Assembly (NCBI GenBank): GCA_021823525.1
Contig: JAKANY010000002.1
Location: 103,700 to 167,699 of the forward strand
Reading direction: 5' to 3'
Origin: Actinomycetes bacterium
GTDB lineage: Bacteria > Actinomycetota > Acidimicrobiia > Acidimicrobiales > RAAP-2
DNA length: 64,000 bases
Shown: positions 9,493-19,670 of the stretch, piece after piece
Layout of the letters: every line of letters starts with the position of its first letter
Position numbering within the stretch: position 1 is the stretch's first letter
Made by a program: the position numbers and the translations under genes
The notes under the pieces: model-generated
Seen by the model: the letters and a program-made list of their open reading frames with translations, nothing else
Databases searched by the model: none
Told to the model about the DNA's origin: nothing

Positions 9493-10431
9493 ATGTCAGA
9501 ACGCTCACGCAACCTCCCGCGTCGCTCCTGCCTGTCGACCCCGGGCTCGTCGGACCGTTTCCTCGCCAAGGCGCCCGCCGTGACCGCGGACATGACCTTC
9601 CTCGACCTCGAGGACTCGGTGGCCCCGGCCGAGAAGGTGGCGGCGCGCGCCAAGGTCGTCGAGGCCGTCCGAACGCTGCCCTGGGACGACCGCGTCCTGT
9701 GCGTGCGGGTCAACGCGTGGGACACGCCGTGGACCTACGGCGACGTGATCGACGTGGTCGGGCAGGCGGGCCCCCGCCTCGATGAGGTCATGCTGCCCAA
9801 GGTGCAGTCCGCGGCCGAGGTGGTGGCGCTGGACCTGCTGCTGACGCAGGTCGAGCGCAACGCCGGCCTCGAGCCCGGTCACATCGGCATCGAGGCCCAG
9901 ATCGAGACGGCGCGCGGCCTCATCAACGTCGACGAGATCTGCGCGGCGTCACCCCGCCTCGAGACGATCATCTTCGGTCCGGCCGACTTCGCAGCCTCGA
10001 TCGAGATGCCCGTGCTGACCGGGGGCGTCGCGATCGACGAGTACCCGGGCGACCACTTCCACTACGTGTTCTCGCGCATCCTGATGGCGGGCCGGGCCAA
10101 CGGACTCCAGGTGATCGACGGTCCGTTCCTCAAGGTCCGCGAGCTCGACGCGCTGCGCGACTTCGCCCAGCGCACGCGCGTGCTGGGCTATGACGGCAAG
10201 TGGGCGCTAACTCCCGACCAGGCCCGCGTCCTCAACGAGGTGTACTCGCCCACCCAGGAGCAGTTCGACCGCGCCTGGGACATCCTCGAGGCCTACCGAG
10301 TCGCCACCGAGGAGCAGCGCACCGGGGCCGTGATGTTTGGCGACGAGATGATCGACGAGGCCAGTCGCAAGATGGCCGTGAAGTTCGTCACGCGCGGCGA
10401 GCGGGCGGGCTTGGCGCGTTCGGCCTCCTGA
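9493..10431 (+). CDS. HpcH/HpaI aldolase / CitE-like (malyl-CoA lyase family) protein
   Basis: RSCLSTPGSSDRFLAKA, FLDLEDSVAPAEK, VMLPKVQSA, IEAQIETARGLINV, IIFGPADFAASI. Confidence 0.88.
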   Translation: MSERSRNLPRRSCLSTPGSSDRFLAKAPAVTADMTFLDLEDSVAPAEKVAARAKVVEAVRTLPWDDRVLCVRVNAWDTPWTYGDVIDVVGQAGPRLDEVMLPKVQSAAEVVALDLLLTQVERNAGLEPGHIGIEAQIETARGLINVDEICAASPRLETIIFGPADFAASIEMPVLTGGVAIDEYPGDHFHYVFSRILMAGRANGLQVIDGPFLKVRELDALRDFAQRTRVLGYDGKWALTPDQARVLNEVYSPTQEQFDRAWDILEAYRVATEEQRTGAVMFGDEMIDEASRKMAVKFVTRGERAGLARSAS

Positions 10432-10440
10432 GGCGCTTAT

Positions 10441-10470
10441 CAGGAATCACTCCTGCTAGGTCGCTAGTCT
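10441..10470 (+). promoter_or_regulatory. NiCoT promoter region: inverted repeat CAGGA-N5-TCCTG plus TAGTCT box 6 nt before the GTG start
   Basis: CAGGAATCACTCCTG at 10441-10455; TAGTCT at 10465-10470; GTG at 10477. Confidence 0.45.
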
Positions 10471-10476
10471 GGCGAC

Positions 10477-11670
10477 GTGACCACAGTCGAGACGGTCTCG
10501 CGGCGCTCTCGCCTTCGTGCGGCGCTCTCGCCTGCCGAGTGGCGCCAAGTGGGGGCCATGGGTGGGGTGGTGGTCTTCCTCCACGCGCTGGGCTGGACGC
10601 TGCTCGTGCTCGCCGCCACGCGCCACTACGCCATCGGCTCGAGACAGGTCCTCGGCGTGGGTACCGGCGTGCTGGCCTACACGCTGGGCATGCGTCACGC
10701 CTTCGACGCCGATCACATCGCGGCGATCGACAACACGACGCGCAAGTTCATGACCGAGGGCCGGCGACCGCTCTCGGTGGGCTTCTTCTTCTCCCTGGGG
10801 CACTCGAGCGTCGTCTTCGCGCTCACGGTGCTGCTGGGACTGGGCGCGCGAGCCCTCGGCTCCCAGGTGCGGAACCCGAACTCGCCCCTCCACCACATCG
10901 GGGGGCTCATCGGCACCATCGTCTCGGGCGGGTTCCTCTACCTCATCGCCATCTTGAACCTGGTGGTCCTGATCGGGATCGTGCGCCTCTTCGTCCAGAT
11001 GCGCCAGGGACGCTTCGACGACTCCGAGCTGGAGAAGCACCTCAACGACCGTGGTCTGATGATGCGGTTCTTCGGACCGCTGGCCCGTTCGGTGGACCAG
11101 CCCTGGAAGATGTACCCCATCGGCGTGCTGTTCGGGCTGGGCTTCGACACCGCGACCGAGGTGGCGTTCCTGGTGCTGGCCGGGACCTCGGTCGCTGCGG
11201 GGCTCCCGTTCTGGGCGATCCTCAGCCTGCCGCTCCTCTTCGCCGCGGGCATGAGCCTGCTCGACACGATCGACGGTTCGTTCATGAACTTCGCCTACGG
11301 CTGGGCGTTCTCGCGACCCGTGCGCAAGGTGTACTACAACATCACCATCACGGGGCTGAGCGTCTTCGTCGCCTTGTACATCGGCACGCTCGAGCTGCTC
11401 CAGGTGCTCGCCAGCGAGCTCGGCTTGTGCCACGGGATCTGGACGTACGCCAGCTCCTTCAACATCAACCAGGCGGGCTTCGTCATCGTGTCGATCTTCG
11501 TCGTGGTGTGGCTCGGCGCCCTGGCGATCTGGCGCTACGGCCACATCGAGGAGCGCTGGGAGCGCTCGGCCATGCGGGCCCAGCGGGCGCGCGGCGAGAA
11601 GGTCGACCGGCACTCCGCGGGACTGACCCTCGGGGCCGTGCACGCGCCCTTCACGATCGACGAGGAGTAG
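10477..11670 (+). CDS. HoxN/NixA-type nickel/cobalt transporter
   Basis: RHAFDADHIAAIDNTTRKF signature, GFFFSLGHSSVVF, LGFDTATEVAFL. Confidence 0.93.
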   Translation: MTTVETVSRRSRLRAALSPAEWRQVGAMGGVVVFLHALGWTLLVLAATRHYAIGSRQVLGVGTGVLAYTLGMRHAFDADHIAAIDNTTRKFMTEGRRPLSVGFFFSLGHSSVVFALTVLLGLGARALGSQVRNPNSPLHHIGGLIGTIVSGGFLYLIAILNLVVLIGIVRLFVQMRQGRFDDSELEKHLNDRGLMMRFFGPLARSVDQPWKMYPIGVLFGLGFDTATEVAFLVLAGTSVAAGLPFWAILSLPLLFAAGMSLLDTIDGSFMNFAYGWAFSRPVRKVYYNITITGLSVFVALYIGTLELLQVLASELGLCHGIWTYASSFNINQAGFVIVSIFVVVWLGALAIWRYGHIEERWERSAMRAQRARGEKVDRHSAGLTLGAVHAPFTIDEE

Positions 11671-11671
11671 G

Positions 11672-12964
11672 TCAGCCGAAGAGCTGGACGGGCGCGGACC
11701 GGCTGACACGTCCGAGCGCGGGCGTGGCCAGTGCCGACACACCCATCAGGACCGCCATCGCGGCGAAGGCGCCCCCGAGGTGGGCGACGTCGCCTCCCAT
11801 CAGGAGGCTCACCGCGAGCGGTCCGAGCGCCTGACCCCCCGTCGAGCCCACGCCCCACACCAGGGCATTGCCGGTGGCCGAGGCGGCGCGCGGAACGTAG
11901 TCGCTCACCAGGGAGATCAGGAGCGGGAAGCCGCTGAAGGTGAACACGCCGAAGACGAGGAGGCTGAGGAGCGCCATCCCGCCGTGACCCGACGTCGACA
12001 GGAACCACACGATGCCCACGGCCGAGCCCAGGCTGTTGAGGGCGAGGACGGCGCGCTTGTCGAAGCGATCGGCGAGGAGGCCGAAGGCCAGCTGCCCGAC
12101 GATCCCCCCCGCGTACATGACGGTGACCGTGACGCCGAGGGTCGTTGAGGTCCCGGCGTGGCGTTGGGTCGTCAGATAGATGGGCACCCACGAGACCACC
12201 CCGATGAACGCGAGCGAGCGCACCAGCGAGATCACCATCAGCACCCCGACGCTGCGCGTGACCAGCGAGCGCAACGATCGCGACGGCGCGTCGGCGGGTT
12301 GGGCGCCTCCGTGGACGCGGGCGTCGTTGGCGTCGCTCGCGTGGAGACCGACGGCGATGCCCGCGGCGGCCAGGATCGCGACGCCCCCGAAGACGATCGC
12401 CGTGGCCGGCTTGGAGATGCCGAGAGCCGCGATGACGAAGAAGAGTGCGGGGTAGAGGGCCCGGCCCAGGCTGCCGAAGGCGCCGTTGACACCCAAGGCC
12501 TTGCCCCGGGCGCCCGCGGTGAAGGTCAGCTGCAGGATCGACCCTCCCAGCGGGTGGTACACCGAGCTGCCCACGCCGGCCACCAGCGCGGCCGCGATAG
12601 CGAGCGCGTCGCCCGCCGGCGCCGCCGTCGCCAGCGCGGCGTAGAAGCCGAAGAGGCTCAGCCCCAAGGTGGCGATGCCGATGGCGATGAGCGATCCGCG
12701 GTGCCCCAGGCGGTCAGCGAGGAGGCCGACGGCCACGCCCACGCCCGCCGAGGTCAGGTAGAAGATGGTCAGCATCGTCGTGATCATGGCCGTGGACGCG
12801 TGTCGATCGGCAACCAGCAGGTCGGAGACCACCGGGATGAAGAAGATGATGCCGTCGTTCATGAAGTGGGCGAACGACGTCATCGCGAGGAGCTGCCCGG
12901 GACGGGACGTCGCTTGTGCGAGCGGCCGTCCGGACGCCCCGGGGTCGGGGTGCGAGGCGCTCAC
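11672..12964 (-). CDS. MFS transporter
   Basis: 12-TM pattern; MTSFAHFMNDGIIFFIPV, GLLADRLGHRGSLIAIG, GSSVYHPLGGS. Confidence 0.9.
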   Translation of the reverse strand: MSASHPDPGASGRPLAQATSRPGQLLAMTSFAHFMNDGIIFFIPVVSDLLVADRHASTAMITTMLTIFYLTSAGVGVAVGLLADRLGHRGSLIAIGIATLGLSLFGFYAALATAAPAGDALAIAAALVAGVGSSVYHPLGGSILQLTFTAGARGKALGVNGAFGSLGRALYPALFFVIAALGISKPATAIVFGGVAILAAAGIAVGLHASDANDARVHGGAQPADAPSRSLRSLVTRSVGVLMVISLVRSLAFIGVVSWVPIYLTTQRHAGTSTTLGVTVTVMYAGGIVGQLAFGLLADRFDKRAVLALNSLGSAVGIVWFLSTSGHGGMALLSLLVFGVFTFSGFPLLISLVSDYVPRAASATGNALVWGVGSTGGQALGPLAVSLLMGGDVAHLGGAFAAMAVLMGVSALATPALGRVSRSAPVQLFG

Positions 12965-13011
12965 GATCCCTCCACGCGCCTCGACTCACCGGGATCGGGG
13001 TGTCGTTGCAT

Positions 13012-14595
13012 CTACGCGGGTGAGCTGACCAGTCCGCGACTGATCACCTTGAGGCACAGCGTCTCGTCGGCACCTTCGAAGATGGACAGGACCCGCGCGT
13101 CCACGTAGTACCGGCTCACTGGGAACTCCTCGGCGTAGCCCATGCCGCCGTGGATCTGCATCGCCTCGCGCGTCACCCATTCGGCGGCGCGGCACACGTA
13201 CGCCTTGGCCATCGCGGCCTCGCGCGAGCCGCCTCCCGTGGTCATGCGCCGGGCGACGGCCAGCGCGAACTGGCGTGAGCACTGGATGATCGCGGCCATC
13301 GTGCCCAGCTTCACGCGCGTCAGCTCGTAGTCCACGATCGGCGTCCCGAACACCGAGCGCTGGCGCGCGTACGCGAGGGCCGCCTCGTAGGCCGCCTGCA
13401 TCACCCCCAGCGCGCGCGCCGCGGTCTGGAGCCGGCCGTTCTCGAACCCGGCCATCTGGTAGTAGAAGCCCTGGCCGATCCCGTCGGGACCGCCCACGAC
13501 GTGGGAGTCGGGGACGAACCAGTTGGCCAGGCTGACCTCGTAGGAGTGCATGCCGCGGTAGCCGAGGGTGTCGATGGGGCGGCCCTCGAGGCGTCCGCCA
13601 CGGCCGGGCTGGTCGAGGACGAAGCCGTGGCCGTCGGCGGTGGGCTTCTCTACGAGGAAGAGGGTGAGCCCGCGGTGGGCCTTGGCGCGGTCGGGATCGG
13701 TGCGAGCCAGAACGACCAGCACCGTCGCGCGCGCGGCGAACGTGCACCACGTCTTGACGCCGTTGAGGAGCCAACCGCCCTCGGTGCGCGTGGCCGTAGT
13801 GGTCAGGTGCGCGACGTCGCTGCCGTAGTCGGGTTCGGTCACGGCGATCGCGGCGAGGACCTCGGCCGACGCGACGCGGGGCAGCCACTGGCTCTTCTGC
13901 TCCTCGGTGCCGCCCGCCAGGAGCGCGCGCGCGAGGATCTCGGGACGGGTGATGAGCGACCCGCCGATACCGAGGCTGGCCCGCGACAGCTCCTCGGTGG
14001 CCACGACCATCGCGACGTACTCGTGCTCGTCGCCGGTGGCGTCGCCGCCGTAGCGTGTGGGCACGGACAGCCCGAAGCCGCCCAGGTCGCGCAGTCCGGC
14101 GATCACGCTCTCGGGGATGTCGGCGTTGGCGCGGTGGACGTGTTCGGCGTGCGGGCGGACCTGGTCGTCGGCGAAGCGGCGGAACACGTCTTGGACCATC
14201 GCGAAGTCCTCGCCGAGGTGACGCTCGTCGGGCACCTCGGCCAGTGCCGCCAGGACGGCCGGATCACGCTGGCGCGCTACGAAGGGTGCGAGGTCGTCGA
14301 ACCATCCGGCCGAGACACCCCAGAGATCTTCGCGCCCCAGCACCCGCTGGTGCAGGTCCGCCAGCGCCAGTCCGGTGAAGGCTTCGACCAGTGCGCGCTC
14401 CGTGGGCCCGAACGCGGCGAACGCGAGGCTGGCGCGGGCGGTGGCCAGTGCGCTGGCCGCGTGCGCCAGGTCGTAGGCGAGGCTCTGGGCGGCGTCGGGA
14501 CCACCCGCGTCGCGCAGCGAGCGCGTCGCGCCCGCGACCACGCGGTCGGCCTGGTCGAGCAGGGAGGCGAGATCCAGCGCAGGTCCGGTCGTCAT
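13012..14595 (-). CDS. acyl-CoA dehydrogenase (long form)
   Basis: AVTEPDYGSDVAHLTTTATRTEGGWLLNGVKTWCTFAARA, QIHGGMGYAEEFPVSRYYVDARVLSIFEGADE; TAGGTT 6 nt before ATG 14595. Confidence 0.93.
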   Translation of the reverse strand: MTTGPALDLASLLDQADRVVAGATRSLRDAGGPDAAQSLAYDLAHAASALATARASLAFAAFGPTERALVEAFTGLALADLHQRVLGREDLWGVSAGWFDDLAPFVARQRDPAVLAALAEVPDERHLGEDFAMVQDVFRRFADDQVRPHAEHVHRANADIPESVIAGLRDLGGFGLSVPTRYGGDATGDEHEYVAMVVATEELSRASLGIGGSLITRPEILARALLAGGTEEQKSQWLPRVASAEVLAAIAVTEPDYGSDVAHLTTTATRTEGGWLLNGVKTWCTFAARATVLVVLARTDPDRAKAHRGLTLFLVEKPTADGHGFVLDQPGRGGRLEGRPIDTLGYRGMHSYEVSLANWFVPDSHVVGGPDGIGQGFYYQMAGFENGRLQTAARALGVMQAAYEAALAYARQRSVFGTPIVDYELTRVKLGTMAAIIQCSRQFALAVARRMTTGGGSREAAMAKAYVCRAAEWVTREAMQIHGGMGYAEEFPVSRYYVDARVLSIFEGADETLCLKVISRGLVSSPA

Positions 14596-14647
14596 GGTGG
14601 AAACCTAGCCGAAGGGTGCGGGCCCTCCGCCTGGATAGGCTGACGGC

Positions 14648-15076
14648 GTGCAGGTGACGATGCTTCTCGCGGACTCGGCACAGGTGGCCGACGGCAAGTT
14701 GTACATCCTGGGCGGCGGGTGGTCGGTGACGGGACCCGAGCCGGTGCCCTCGGCGGTGGTCATCAAGGTGGGCGTCGACGTCCCGGAGTTCAACAGCGAG
14801 CACCACTGGGAGCTCTTCCTCGAGGACGCCGACGGCCGTCCGGTGAGTTTCGAGACCCCTGACGGCGTTCAGCCCATCGAGGTGCGCGGCGACTTCACGG
14901 CCACCGAGCCCCTCGGCGTGCCCGCCGGGACCCCCGTCGACGTCCCGATCGCCGTGAACTTCGGCCCGATCCCCCTCGCCCCCGGGGCGCGCTACTCGTG
15001 GCGTCTCGTCGTCGACGGCGAGTCCCTGCCGGGGGCTCAGGCCTCCTTCGCCACCCGCCCCACCCCGCTCGTCTGA
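14648..15076 (+). CDS. conserved hypothetical protein
   Basis: 142-aa ORF VQVTMLLADSAQVADGKLYILGGGWSVTGP...; TAGGCT 6 nt before GTG. Confidence 0.7.
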   Translation: MQVTMLLADSAQVADGKLYILGGGWSVTGPEPVPSAVVIKVGVDVPEFNSEHHWELFLEDADGRPVSFETPDGVQPIEVRGDFTATEPLGVPAGTPVDVPIAVNFGPIPLAPGARYSWRLVVDGESLPGAQASFATRPTPLV

Positions 15077-15098
15077 CGCCGTCGGGCACAATGGGTCG

Positions 15099-15611
15099 AT
15101 GACCACCTACGACCGACCCTTCGGGCGCTACCTCGAGGACTTCGTCCCCGGGGACATCTACCGCCACTGGCCCGGCAAGACCATCACCGAGGCCGACGAC
15201 CACCTCTTCTGCATGATCACCATGAATCACCATCCGCTGCACACCAACGCGTGGTTCGCCGAGCACGAGTCGGTGCAGGGCCGCAACGTCGTGGTGGGCA
15301 ACCTCGTCTACTCGCTGGTGCTCGGCATGAGCGTGCCCGACGTGTCGGGTGCCGCGATCGCCAACCTCGAGGTGGAGCAGCTGGTCCACCGCTACCCGAC
15401 CTTCCACGGCGACACCATCTACGCCGAGACCCGCGTCCTCGAGGTGGTCCCCTCGACGTCGAAGCCGGATCGCGGCGTCGTGCGCGTCGAGACCAAGGGG
15501 TTCAACCAGGACGGGCGGGAGGTCTGCTACTTCCGTCGCCGGGTCATGGTCTGGCGGCGCGACGCGGCCCCCGCGCGCCAGCGTCCCTACGGTGACGACG
15601 CCTGGTCCTGA
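15099..15611 (+). CDS. MaoC-like hydratase (mesaconyl/itaconyl-CoA hydratase type)
   Basis: GRYLEDFVPGDIYRHWPGKTITEADDHLFCMITMNHHPLHTNAWFAE hot-dog hydratase family. Confidence 0.87.
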   Translation: MTTYDRPFGRYLEDFVPGDIYRHWPGKTITEADDHLFCMITMNHHPLHTNAWFAEHESVQGRNVVVGNLVYSLVLGMSVPDVSGAAIANLEVEQLVHRYPTFHGDTIYAETRVLEVVPSTSKPDRGVVRVETKGFNQDGREVCYFRRRVMVWRRDAAPARQRPYGDDAWS

Positions 15612-16473
15612 GCTGCGAGCCCTGCGGCGCGCACTGGGACAGGCCCGCGCGCAGCTGGCTCGCCCGCTGCCGTGGGTCGGCGTCGACGAGCCGTGGGCGA
15701 TCCTCGTCGCCGAGGTGATGCTCCAGCAGACCTCGACGGGGCGCGTCCGCGAGGCGTGGCGACCCTTCCTGGACCGGTTCCCCTCGCCGGCGGCCTGCGC
15801 CCACGCGCCGCAGGCCGCGGTCGTCGCGGCGTGGGTCGGGCTGGGCTACAACCGCCGCGCCGTCGCGCTGCATCGCGCGGCGCGCAGCATCGTCGAGGAC
15901 CACGGGGGGCGTGTTCCGAGCACCGTGGCCGAGCTCCAGGACCTGGCGGGCATCGGTCCCTACACGGCGCGCGCCGTGGCGAGCTTCGCGTTCGGCCGGG
16001 CCGTCGGGGTCGTGGATACCAATGCGGGGCGCGTCCTGGCACGCGCCGTCGCCAACGCCCGGCTGCGCGCGGCCGAGGCCCAGGGGCTGGCTGACCAGCT
16101 CGTGCGGGGCGCGGCCAGCGCCCCGGTCAACCAGTCGCTGCTGGATCTCGGAGCCCAGTACTGCCGTCCCCGTCCCCGCTGCTCGGACTGCCCGGCCCTC
16201 GGGGCGTGCCGGTGGCGTCGCGACGGCGGTCCCGACCCCGCGGTGCGCAGCGCGGGCGTCACCGGTCCGCAGGGCCCGTTCGCGGGATCGGGGCGCCAGG
16301 CGCGGGGCGCCGTCGTGCGGTCGCTGCGCGACGGCCCCCGAGGCGTCCGCGCCGTGGCGGGCGACACGGGTCTGTCCGACGACCGCCTCGCACGGGCGCT
16401 GGTCTCCCTGGTGCGCGACGGCCTGATCGAGGAGCGCGGGGACCGCATCGCCCTGCGTGGTGAGCGACGCTAG
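15592..16473 (+). CDS. mutY: A/G-specific adenine glycosylase (MutY-type, no NUDIX domain)
   Basis: EVMLQQTSTGRV, LAGIGPYTARAVASFAFGRAVGVVDTNAGRVLAR, C-x5-C-x2-C-x5-C Fe-S loop. Confidence 0.87.
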   Translation: MTTPGPELRALRRALGQARAQLARPLPWVGVDEPWAILVAEVMLQQTSTGRVREAWRPFLDRFPSPAACAHAPQAAVVAAWVGLGYNRRAVALHRAARSIVEDHGGRVPSTVAELQDLAGIGPYTARAVASFAFGRAVGVVDTNAGRVLARAVANARLRAAEAQGLADQLVRGAASAPVNQSLLDLGAQYCRPRPRCSDCPALGACRWRRDGGPDPAVRSAGVTGPQGPFAGSGRQARGAVVRSLRDGPRGVRAVAGDTGLSDDRLARALVSLVRDGLIEERGDRIALRGERR

Positions 16474-16483
16474 GGTCGCGATG

Positions 16484-16960
16484 ATGTCCGACGACCTGAT
16501 GCGCTACAAGGAGGTCGTGGGCCGCTTCGCGACGGGCGTGGTCGTGGTGACCGCCGCGACCGCCGAGGGCCCGGTCGGCTTCACGTGCCAGACGTTCGGC
16601 TCGCTCTCCCTGGAGCCACGCCTCATCACCTTCGCCGCCGCGGTCGACTCGCGGACCTGGCCCCAGATCCGCACGCGCGGGGTGGCGGGGGTGAGCGTGC
16701 TGTCCGAGGAGCAGGCCGCGCTGGCCCGCCGCTTCGCGACACGCGACGTCGATCGCTTCGCCGGCGTGCCGTGGCACGCCGGCCCCCAGGGGTCGCCCCT
16801 GCTCGTCGGGGCGATCGCCCAGCTCGAGGGCTCGATCGTCAGCGTGCACCGTCTCGGCGACCACGAAGTGGCCGTGATCGCCGTCGACCACGCCTGGGCG
16901 GGTCCCGGCCAACCGCTGCTCTACCACCGCGGGCGCTACGGAGCCTTCAGCGGCTCATGA
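16484..16960 (+). CDS. flavin reductase-like domain protein
   Basis: FATGVVVVTA...GPVGFTCQTFGSLSLEPRLITFAAA...FAGVPWHAGPQGSPLL. ATG 16484 chosen because TAGGGT lies 7 nt upstream; ATG 16481 also possible. Confidence 0.88.
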   Translation: MSDDLMRYKEVVGRFATGVVVVTAATAEGPVGFTCQTFGSLSLEPRLITFAAAVDSRTWPQIRTRGVAGVSVLSEEQAALARRFATRDVDRFAGVPWHAGPQGSPLLVGAIAQLEGSIVSVHRLGDHEVAVIAVDHAWAGPGQPLLYHRGRYGAFSGS

Positions 16961-16999
16961 GGGCTCACTACGCTCCAAGGTGAGAGTCAGGGGAGCGGC

Positions 17000-17416
17000 G
17001 TGGTTAAGTCGGTGATCGCCGGGGCGGTGGTGATTGCGATCGTGATGGTCGTCGTCATCGCACGCGTCCGGTCCCACCACGATCGGTCCCAGTGGGATCG
17101 CGCCGCTCGCCACCCCAGTGCTGCCGCATCGCCCGGCGCGCCGCGCAGCGTGCACCTGACGAGCGATGGCGAGGTCGGCACGCACGCACCGCCGGCCCCG
17201 CCGCGCCTGCACGTCGCGCCGGGCCACGTGTTCGGTGAGGCGGAGCCCGCGGAGAAGCCGGTGGCCCCTCACGGACGGGACGTCCAGCGCGCCCTCGAAC
17301 GCGCCGCGCACCGCTCGCGCTGGCCGCGCCGGCACCCCCGCCGGGGGCGCCGGCGCCTCATCGCCTCAGCGATCGTCGTCGCTGCCGCCGCCGTCGCCCT
17401 GGCGATCTGGCACTGA
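17000..17416 (+). CDS. hypothetical protein with N- and C-terminal TM segments
   Basis: VKSVIAGAVVIAIVMVVVIARV...[20 protein letters not shown]; 3' end overlaps ptrB convergently. Confidence 0.5.
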   Translation: MVKSVIAGAVVIAIVMVVVIARVRSHHDRSQWDRAARHPSAAASPGAPRSVHLTSDGEVGTHAPPAPPRLHVAPGHVFGEAEPAEKPVAPHGRDVQRALERAAHRSRWPRRHPRRGRRRLIASAIVVAAAAVALAIWH

Positions 17417-19594
17417 GGCTCCCGCCAGCCCGAGCGACGCCGGGGCGATGGAGTCCAGGACGAAGGCGGTCACCAGAGCCTCGTCGCGCCACGCGTCGTA
17501 GCGTCCCGAGGGCCCCCCGTGACCTGCGCCCATCTCGGTCTTGAGGTAGGCCTCGACGTCGGCGCCCGACGCGCGCAGCGCTTGGACCCACTTGGCGGGC
17601 TCCCAGAAGCCGACGCGCGAGTCGTTGAGCCCCCCGGTCGCCAGCAGGCGGGGATAGGGGCGCGCCGTGCCGTCGCTCTCCCGTCCGCGGATGTTGTCGT
17701 AGGGGGAGTAGGAGCGGATCGTGCGGTAGGCGCGCGGATCGGCGTCGGGGTCTCCCCACTCCTCCCACTCGCCGATGGTCAGGGGCAGGGTCGGGTCGAG
17801 CATGGTGGTCAGGACGTCGACGAAGGGGACCTCGGCCACGACGGCGCGCCACAGCTCAGGGGCCTCGTTCATGACCGCGCCCATCAGCAGGCCTCCGGCC
17901 GAGCCGCCACGCGCGGCGAGCCGTGGGGGATCGGTCCATCCCGCGGCGACCAGGTGCCGCGCCACGGTGACGAAGTCGCTGAAGGTCGTGGGCTTCTGGG
18001 CCAGGCGCCCCATCTCGTACCACGCGCGCCCCATCTCGCCGCCGCCGCGAACGTGGGCGATCGCGAAGATCACGCCGCGGTCGAGCAGCGAGAGGCGGAT
18101 CGAGGAGAAGCCCGGATCGATGGAGATCTCGTAGCTGCCGTACCCGTACAGCAGCAGCGGTCCGGGCACGCGCGGCCGCAGCTGGCCGTCGCGATCCTCG
18201 AGCAGCTCGCGGCGTGCCACCCACGACACCGGGATGCGCTGCCCGTCGCTGGCGTCCACCCACAGCCGTCCGGTCGCGTAGTGCGTGGGATCGTACCCGC
18301 CCCGCACGCGCTGCTGCTTGCGCACGACGATCGCGCGCGTCGCGAGGTCCACATCCCCGATGAGATAGGGCGTGACCAGGGAGGTCAGGCCCACGCGCAG
18401 CGAAGGCGTCACGTAGTTGGGGTTCGCCCCCAGGCCGATGGTGCTGGGCTGCTCGGGTCCCTCGACCAGCCACGAGCGTGCGAGGAGGTCTCCCTCCCAC
18501 GGGTCCTCGCCCAGGGGGATGATGCGCACTGCCTCCGAGCCCTCGAGGCGCTCGGCGAGCACCAGCGTGCCCGCGAAGGCCTCGACGCCGTCGATGCGCG
18601 TCCCGGGCCGGTGCGCGATCAGCTCACGCCAGGTGGCCTCGCTGGCGTCGCGGACCAGGACGCGAAAGTCCGTGGCTCCCTCGTTGGTGAGCTTGAGCCA
18701 GTATCGCCGCCCGTGGGCGTCGACAACGTGCTCGAGGGCGTATTCGATGCCGGTGCGCCGCGGCTCGAACACCTCGGGCTCGGCGGTCGGGTCCAGGGCG
18801 GGCAGCCAGCGCACCTCGGTCGTCGTGGACGACGAGCTCACCACGACGATGACCTCGTTGTCACGGCTCCGCCCCACGGTCAGGGAGAACTGCGGGTCAC
18901 CCTCCTCGAACACCAAGACGTCGTCACGAGGGTCCGTGCCGAGGGTGTGGCGCCAGAGCTGGTGAGGCCGCATCGACGCATCGACGCGGGTGTAGAAGAA
19001 GACGCGGCTGTCGCCCGACCAGGTGGCGCCGTAGTAGACGTCGTCGACCTGCTCGTCCACCGGGTCCTGACCCAGCAGGGCCCGAAACGTGAGGCGGTGG
19101 TGCTCGGCCCCCTCGGTGTCGCTGGCCACGGCGAGCCAGCGATCGTCGGGGCTCACCTCGAGCACCCCAACCGCGTAGAACTCGTGGCCCTCGGCCTCGT
19201 GATTCTCGTCGAGCAGCACGACCTCGCCGGGGATCGCCGCGTGCGCGTCGACGGCCGGGGGCTCGTCGGCGTCCCCGGCCGGGACCCGGCAGGTGAGGGG
19301 GTAGTCGAGACCCTCCCGCGTGCGCTCGAAGTACCACCACGCTCCGCGGCGCACGGGCACCGAGATGTCGGTCTCGTCGATGCGCTGCCGGATCTCGTCG
19401 TAGATCCGCTCGCGCACGTCGGCCAGGTCCGCCAGGGACTCGGCCAGGAAGTCATTCTCGGCCCGCAGCACGCTTAGGACCTCCGGATCAGTCCGATCCA
19501 TCAGCCAGTAGTAGGGGTCGTCACGCACATCGCCGTGACGGGTGATCGCGTGGGGGCGGCGCGCGGCGCGCGGTGGCTGGGGCACGGGCTCCAC
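17366..19594 (-). CDS. ptrB: prolyl oligopeptidase family / oligopeptidase B
   Basis: [65 protein letters not shown]. Confidence 0.93.
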   Translation of the reverse strand: MEPVPQPPRAARRPHAITRHGDVRDDPYYWLMDRTDPEVLSVLRAENDFLAESLADLADVRERIYDEIRQRIDETDISVPVRRGAWWYFERTREGLDYPLTCRVPAGDADEPPAVDAHAAIPGEVVLLDENHEAEGHEFYAVGVLEVSPDDRWLAVASDTEGAEHHRLTFRALLGQDPVDEQVDDVYYGATWSGDSRVFFYTRVDASMRPHQLWRHTLGTDPRDDVLVFEEGDPQFSLTVGRSRDNEVIVVVSSSSTTTEVRWLPALDPTAEPEVFEPRRTGIEYALEHVVDAHGRRYWLKLTNEGATDFRVLVRDASEATWRELIAHRPGTRIDGVEAFAGTLVLAERLEGSEAVRIIPLGEDPWEGDLLARSWLVEGPEQPSTIGLGANPNYVTPSLRVGLTSLVTPYLIGDVDLATRAIVVRKQQRVRGGYDPTHYATGRLWVDASDGQRIPVSWVARRELLEDRDGQLRPRVPGPLLLYGYGSYEISIDPGFSSIRLSLLDRGVIFAIAHVRGGGEMGRAWYEMGRLAQKPTTFSDFVTVARHLVAAGWTDPPRLAARGGSAGGLLMGAVMNEAPELWRAVVAEVPFVDVLTTMLDPTLPLTIGEWEEWGDPDADPRAYRTIRSYSPYDNIRGRESDGTARPYPRLLATGGLNDSRVGFWEPAKWVQALRASGADVEAYLKTEMGAGHGGPSGRYDAWRDEALVTAFVLDSIAPASLGLAGASVPDRQGDGGGSDDDR

Positions 19595-19634
19595 TCTGCC
19601 AGTATTTTCGGGACGGGCGAAGAGAGGTTGTTAC

Positions 19635-19649
19635 TACTATGGCCATAGT
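19635..19649 (+). promoter_or_regulatory. sufB promoter/operator: TACTAT box overlapped by the perfect 14-bp palindrome ACTATGGCCATAGT
   Basis: Palindrome 19636-19649, 21 nt upstream of the sufB GTG; TACTAT 19635-19640. Confidence 0.6.
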
Positions 19650-19670
19650 GAAAACTCCCGGAGGTGGGGC

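Noticed and set aside
10456-11742. 428-aa minus-strand ORF antisense to the NiCoT transporter
   Set aside because: No domain; transporter signature on the plus strand is unambiguous
17519-19477. 652-aa plus-strand ORF antisense to ptrB
   Set aside because: Mirror ORF from high-GC codon bias; low-complexity R/G/V/D/H composition and no domain, whereas the opposite strand encodes a clear oligopeptidase B
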